NCBI GenBank assembly: GCA_963693365.1
Contig: CAVNZM010000006.1
Coordinates: 496,001-560,000, forward strand
DNA from: Amoebidium appalachense
Taxonomy: Eukaryota; Ichthyosporea
Direction: 5' to 3'
DNA: 64,000 nt
The translations under genes and the position numbers were made by a program. This document shows, in pieces, positions 32,138 through 64,000 of this stretch; position 1 is the stretch's first letter; every line of letters starts with the position of its first letter. The notes beneath the pieces are model-generated. The model saw only the letters and a list, made by a program, of their open reading frames with translations. It was not told the DNA's origin and made no database searches.

Positions 32138-33022
32138 GGGGGGGGGGGGGAGGGGGGGAGGGGGAGGGGGAATATGACCGTACTACTAAGGGCATATAGC
32201 CCGACTCCAGATGATCAAGGACTCCTATTCCTAAGCCTCAATGCTAACGTTTTGGCCATGTATGTAAACCGCTGCTAAGTTATATACAGGTTTGTCAGAC
32301 GTCGCCGATGAAAAAAGAGTTGGAATTTTGAAACCTTTAACCTTAACCCTGGGGCTGACACTTGCAAGGGGGATTGGATGGGTGGCACCCGATGTGGATG
32401 GGTGGTGCACGGGGTGGTGGTGGTGTGTGGCCATGGTGGTGGTGGGGGGAGGGGGAGGGGGCGGAGGGGGAAGGGGGGAGGGGGGAGGGGAAGGGGATGA
32501 GGGGAGCTAATTCCTGCGCATGCATGCACATGCACACAAGAATTCAGAACGAAAATTCAGGTCCCCCCCCCCCCCCTCCCCCCCCCCCCCCCCCCCCCCC
32601 CTCTCCCCCGGCCTCCCATACATCTCGGCGCGCACGGACCACTAGCCCCTCCCCCCCTCCCTCCCCCCCCCTCCCCCCCCCCACCCCAAACAAATCACCC
32701 CCACTCCCACCCCCTCTCGGTCCCTGCTTCGATCCGAAACGTCCTGGCAGGTGCCGATTCCACGACACATCTTCCCCTCCGTGGTACGTGCACGCACATG
32801 GACTGCACCTGGCGCATGCCAGATCTACTGGCCGGACCTTACGTGGAGCCCGTCTATATGTATGGTTTACTACTATGATTACTATCCTACATCTGAGCCG
32901 GCTAAGACTTAGAGTGGTTTGGGGGGAATGTATAAAAGCAAACCAGCTACCCCCCCCCCTCCGCCTCCTCCTTTTTTCTTTTTTTTTCTTTTTTTCTTTT
33001 TTTTTCGTGGTGGTGGTGGTGG

Positions 33023-33068
<46 letters not shown>

Positions 33069-33481
33069 CCAGAGAGAACACACTGTCGCCTCATGACGTT
33101 GTCCACCGACCATGGCGAAGTAGTGTATGATTCAACGCCGCCACGTTTATAAAATAGGGCTATAAACTTTGAAGACTATTTGGCAATGTAACATCATGAA
33201 GGAAAATATGGATAAAACTGCCTTAGTATTTGGCTAGTCTGAGTGCTAATAAGCAATAACATCAACAATCGTATAAATCATATTCAGATTTTTTGGGCCC
33301 ATTTAGGTATCCCTGCTGATATCCGCATCATTTAGCTATAAAAGAGGTGCCTTCTGGACTGAATGAATAAAGGCCTAGGGTGTCACATCTAAATATTCAT
33401 TAGCGTGCAACTCCACTTTGTGTGCCTGTGCCTGTGTGTGTGTGCTATGGATATGTGCGTGTGTGCTTAGAGCTTGCATAC

Positions 33482-33532
<51 letters not shown>

Positions 33533-33691
33533 TGTGTGTGTGCGCGCGCGTGTGCGTGTGTTGTGTGTGTGCACACCTGGTTACTGTGCCCTTGAAAGAA
33601 AAAGCATATATGGGCACACTTCATCTCCCTGTCTGCACCCATGTTCCATCAAACTACCCTTTGCATCCCAGTAACCCCCTAGTAAGTACCC
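32138..33691. other. Spacer between the TRIM-like element and the subtilase 3' end
   Basis: Contains G-rich (GGGGGA)-type arrays, C-rich tracts at 32560-32690, a pyrimidine run followed by (GTG)n and poly-G at 32950-33067, and a (TG)n array at 33420-33570. A short AT-rich unique segment lies at 33140-33400. No gene recognised. Confidence 0.55.
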
Positions 33692-40098
<6,407 letters not shown>

Positions 40099-41246
40099 GG
40101 TGTGCGTGCGTGCCTGTGTTTGCCCGTATGTGCAGATTGAGTGGTTCACCGTATGTTCTATGTGCGTGTGTGTGCGCTTTTTATCCCGCCATCACCAGTG
40201 GTTTCAATGTGTTCCGGCGGGTGGCTAGTGGACCTACTCCTACAAAAAATGTTCCTTTCGAAAACACCGCGCGGAGTTTTCTCAACAGGCTTCCTTTGTA
40301 CATGTCGGCGAAGTACAACTGGCGACAGGCCTCCGAATTCCGTGAGACAATAGAATTCAAAAGGAATGCGGTAAAATAGCTCCTTTGGCAATCAATAATA
40401 AATAATCAGAGTAAGCCATTAAAAATAGTATAACTATAAAACTGATAATGGCTTTTTAGAAATTCAATAAAGTTTATTTTCATTACAAATCACACAGTCA
40501 TTCTGGTCATGATGATAAATTCCCGCAAAAGCTGCATGCCACTTTGGGCACCTATTGTGAGGTTACCGTTGTAACATTATCACATATAGCCGCACGCAAA
40601 ACACTACAGCTTTTATAAATATGTGTAGTAGTATATTATATGCATGTTCTGTAACTAACGCGCAATGGGCCATAGTTTTCTTAGCTTCGGACAGAGACTT
40701 TGAGGCTTTTCAGCGGCATTCTGAAGGAGTCCAATCAGGAGCGGATAAATAGATCTATTTAGTCTCCTTGTACTCCAAGAGGTGTTGTGAAATTTGCAGA
40801 GTTTCCGGAAATTCGGAATAGACAATGCAATGCCATATTTATCCCAATGGTTGCATGCTACCATAGCACCATTTATTACATTATGTTTAGTATTACGAGA
40901 CGAAAACTACTATTATGAACTTGCTTCAAAGGGAAAAAAAGAGCCAATTAACTGAATTTTTTTTTCGACCTTATGTGGGATTAGAAAGTCGTTATGCGGG
41001 CGTTCAACAACTTGCTTGAGCTGGCAAAAAAAAATAACCATTCTAAAAATAAAAAAAAATTCCCGCAACACGTGTGGGATTATAATCAGACAAGGCAGTA
41101 CTGGCCAGCCTCCATCTGCAGTCACTTTTCGTCTGTTCGTGGACATTCGACTCTGTCCATCGTCCATCGGTGCTGAGCACCTCTCGCTTAAAGCTTCGCA
41201 TATTCCACGATTTTTCGTCTACTTAATGCACGACCTTCACCTTCAC

Positions 41247-41292
<46 letters not shown>

Positions 41293-41342
41293 TGTGCGGT
41301 GTGTATGTGGTGTGCGGTGTGTGTGTGTGTGTGTGGTGTGCG

Positions 41343-41406
<64 letters not shown>

Positions 41407-41454
41407 TGTGCGGTGTGTATGTGGTGTGCGGTGTGTGTGTGTGTGTGTGGTGTG

Positions 41455-41507
<53 letters not shown>

Positions 41508-41560
41508 GTACATGTGTGCGTGTGTGTGTGGTGTGCGGTGTGTGTATTTGTGTGTGTGTG

Positions 41561-41631
<71 letters not shown>

Positions 41632-41645
41632 TGTGTGTGGTGTGC

Positions 41646-41701
<56 letters not shown>

Positions 41702-41722
41702 GTGTGAGTGAGTGAGTGTGTG

Positions 41723-41796
<74 letters not shown>

Positions 41797-42225
41797 GGGG
41801 GGGGGGGGGGGGGGGAGGGGGGGGGGGGGCACCTCTAAATCGGCCTGAAAGAAACCCTTATAATAAAATAAAGGAGCCGGGGTTTATTCAATTTGGTCAC
41901 GTCTTGTGGCCTCAGGTTTCAAAGGGTGGCGGCCAGGGTTTTAAGTCCTTCAAATTCGTGATTTTACAGCCGCAGTCAGATTGTGTCCAAGCATATCTAG
42001 AAGAATTTCATTCACAATATGTGCTAATTTGACTATCTGAGCTGTGCAATAGAGCCAGCATTTGACATTAAAACCAAAAGAAAAATGTGAAACCACTATA
42101 AGTAGGGTAGGAACCTAAAGAAAACACTAACTATCTGCTTGCAAAAGGGTATCAGGGAAACCACAGCCAAATCGGGACCCGCCACATAGCGGCTTAGTGT
42201 CCTACAAAACGAGAACCATTTACCC

Positions 42226-42256
<31 letters not shown>

Positions 42257-42512
42257 AAAAAAAAAAAAAAAGAAACCGGGGGACAAATAAAAGGAAACAA
42301 CGGATTAATTGCCAGGGCATCCGCAGACGTTGTTTAAACTTAATTACACGTATAACTAGTGCTAAAGAGAAAAAATCATATGTGCGATAGTGGTGCACAT
42401 GGTACCTGTTATAGCCATAACCCCAGCACCGTGTATATATATGTATTGCAGTGCAACTGTCTTAGAGGGCACATGCCCACCCACCGTGTGCCTGCATGGG
42501 TCTCTACCCACG
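40099..42512. other. Spacer between the subtilase 5' end and CTF18 3' end
   Basis: The first ~1.1 kb is unique AT-rich sequence expected to hold the subtilase promoter. A TATA-like GGGATAAAAAG in gene sense lies near 40178-40188, about 80 bp upstream of the ATG. Then follows a ~550-bp compound (TG)n array and a C-rich/A-rich tract at 42223-42271. No gene recognised. Confidence 0.5.
41249..41794. repeat. Compound (TG)n satellite with internal duplication
   Basis: More than 500 bp of TG with interspersed GTGTGCGGTGTGTATGTGGT motifs. A ~60-bp motif pattern at about 41290-41350 recurs at about 41400-41460. Confidence 0.9.
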
Positions 42513-62530
<20,018 letters not shown>

Positions 62531-63867
62531 GCTGCCCACTACCTGCCTGCCCTAGTATGGCAGGGCCTGCTTCGGTGGTATTATTCTCAGCGGCTATAAT
62601 TTTACAACTAACGTAAATTATTTCTACTGTAGGTGTTGGTGCCTGAAATTGCCAGTGTCTATGCAAAGTTTTCCGAAATTTGCCCTCGAAGTCTCGCAGT
62701 GACTCGCAGTCTCGCACAGTCGCACTCAGTCAGATCAGCGGGGGGATGTTTGTGTCTTTACGGCCAATCAAGCCGCGGTACCTTCGCGCCATTTTTTCGA
62801 TTGCCCAATCATCGTGAGCACCATTCTGAACCCACTGATTGGTGGCTTGCTGACAGCTCACTCAGCTCAGCTACTCTTGCTCATGTAGGTTGCTTGCTTT
62901 TTTTTAGTGTGAAAGGGAAGTAGACTAAGGCAGCGTTGTAACTGTAACTTGATTGTCTAAACGATACCATATGCACCGCAGTGTTCGACTTACAGCGGTT
63001 GCAGTGGTGGGTTCGGTGCTTGCTGCGCAGGTCCATAAATTCAGGCTTTTGTGCTGTCCAGGATAGTAGTGTGCGCTCTCAGCCCTTATGCTCTGGCAGT
63101 CGTAGCTAAAGGGATGCGCTAGTCATCTGCTAAAAAGACTGATGCTGCCTGGTAAACCCCAGGACTGCGGGAAACCCCTTGTGCATGAGTTAGCAACTCT
63201 TAAACGTTCGTACAATCATGCATGATGTGCTGGCTTGAGTAGGCTTGAGCCTCTCTCACAAGCATGGCCACATGACTCTCTTAACTTTCAATGTTTTGCT
63301 CTGGATGTTGTATAGATAGGTGTTCATATATCTATAGTAAAACCTGGAGCCGTGAGCTGATAGTGCTGTATCTGTATGTGGTCTGCCGCCATGTGTTCAA
63401 CATCCGGGAACTGATGTCAGTGGGCATGCGTGCACGCTTTGTCTGTGAACGTGCAGATGTTACGTGTATCATTGTTCTTGATGAGCATGAACGACCTCCT
63501 CCGCATTCACCCTCCAGGCTTGCACTTGGCAAGTTAGTGTCAAAGGCGACTTATGTGCACAGGTACTGTTACAATCTCTGTTTTTCAGGCTCTCCGACGA
63601 GAGTCTCCGTGCGTGCATGGCAACCTCTGCAACATCATCTATCTAGTTACCATATATGGGCACCAATAATTTTACCTGCGAATCACTAGCCGCTAAATCT
63701 GGCGCGCACAGTTGCAGTCTCCCAGTCGCAGAGCGACGAGCAATTGCAAAAGAGCGACGCAGACCAGCCTCAGGTGGCTTAGACTCGAGAGTCTCACAGT
63801 CAGTCTCAGACTCGAACTTGTCCAAGGGAGGGGCTCACGATTCATAGTTCTAGTGTGGCCGGTCAAT
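62531..63867. other. Divergent promoter region, CTF18 (-) and secreted-protein gene (+)
   Basis: 1.3 kb of non-repetitive sequence separates two oppositely oriented starts. CCAAT motifs at about 62763, 62804 and 62838 and an E2F-type site at 62783 cluster 230-310 bp upstream of the CTF18 ATG. A 132-codon open frame (63291-63689, +) shows no family signal and is not called. Confidence 0.6.
62783..62790. promoter_or_regulatory. E2F-like site upstream of CTF18
   Basis: TTCGCGCC, reading GGCGCGAA in gene sense, is a consensus E2F core about 255 bp upstream of the CTF18 ATG with CCAAT motifs on both sides. S-phase control would fit the gene's job. Confidence 0.5.
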
Positions 63868-63951
63868 ATGTGGGCCCGGGCCGTGTTTGTACTGGCCGCC
63901 CTGTGCGTGGGGGCGCTGGGTGACGTCAAGTGGCGCAAGCCAAACTATCTG
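63868..63951 (+). CDS. First exon of a secreted or membrane protein, 3'-partial
   Basis: ATG at 63868 begins a textbook signal peptide: MWARAVF, then a hydrophobic core VLAALCVGALG, then DVKWRKPNYL. A consensus donor G|GTGAGT follows at 63951/63952 in phase 0. The rest of the gene lies beyond the window, so no function can be assigned. Confidence 0.65.
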
Positions 63952-64000
63952 GTGAGTAGATGTTCTTTTATGTGTTCTTCTATGTCCGTATGCGCGGATG

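Noticed and set aside
63291-63689. 132-codon plus-strand frame in the CTF18 promoter region
   Set aside because: No family signal, odd composition for a protein of this genome, and it overlaps the divergent promoter. It may be chance.

Overview
This window is eukaryotic nuclear DNA from an intron-dense genome whose introns are packed with homopolymer C/G runs, (CA/TG)n, (GA/TC)n and short minisatellites. Most of the apparent open frames (poly-Pro, Thr-His, Cys-Val, Arg-Glu) come from these repeats. Exons were rebuilt by requiring a plausible splice site, an unbroken reading-frame phase and family-like protein at each junction. The standard genetic code fits: the reconstructed genes end in TGA or TAG. 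A multi-exon CDC25, an animal-like ceramide kinase and a vertebrate-like CTF18 suggest an opisthokont-side eukaryote, perhaps a unicellular relative of animals. The species cannot be named from the sequence.

Layout. (1) 46-9065, +: ceramide kinase, 16 exons, 5' end outside the window, with an unusual C-terminal coiled-coil extension. (2) 9066-12992: intergenic, with microsatellites, a 52-bp tandem duplication and a fold-back region. (3) 12993-18481, +: CDC25 dual-specificity phosphatase, 12 exons. (4) 18482-21242: gap between convergent genes, with an 86-nt poly-C run and degenerate ATTCTGC repeats. (5) 25532-21243, -: PX-domain protein, 8 exons, with a tRNA-Val(CAC) gene in one intron. (6) 25533-33691: gene-poor, holding a GC-rich inverted/tandem repeat, a tRNA-like SINE fragment, more ATTCTGC repeats and a very young miniature LTR element (TRIM-like; two 417-bp LTRs, 308-bp interior, 5-bp target duplication). 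(7) 40098-33692, -: secreted proteinase-K-type subtilase with a PVTV-repeat stalk and a C-terminal beta-sandwich-like module, 7 exons. (8) 40099-42512: spacer with a long compound (TG)n array. (9) 62530-42513, -: CTF18/CHTF18, the alternative clamp-loader large subunit, 28 exons over 20 kb, including one GC-AG intron. One CTF18 intron hosts a ~0.7-kb segment with 27-bp terminal inverted repeats and an internal unexplained open frame. (10) 62531-63867: divergent promoter region. (11) 63868-end, +: first exon of a protein with a signal peptide.

The genes do not form an operon. CDC25 (G2/M entry) and CTF18 (S-phase cohesion and clamp loading) are both cell-cycle genes, and both have E2F-like motifs upstream. 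The main genome-level observation is that sense-strand poly-C and (CA)n arrays sit directly at 3' splice sites and (TG)n can supply 5' splice sites, so the simple repeats appear built into splicing.
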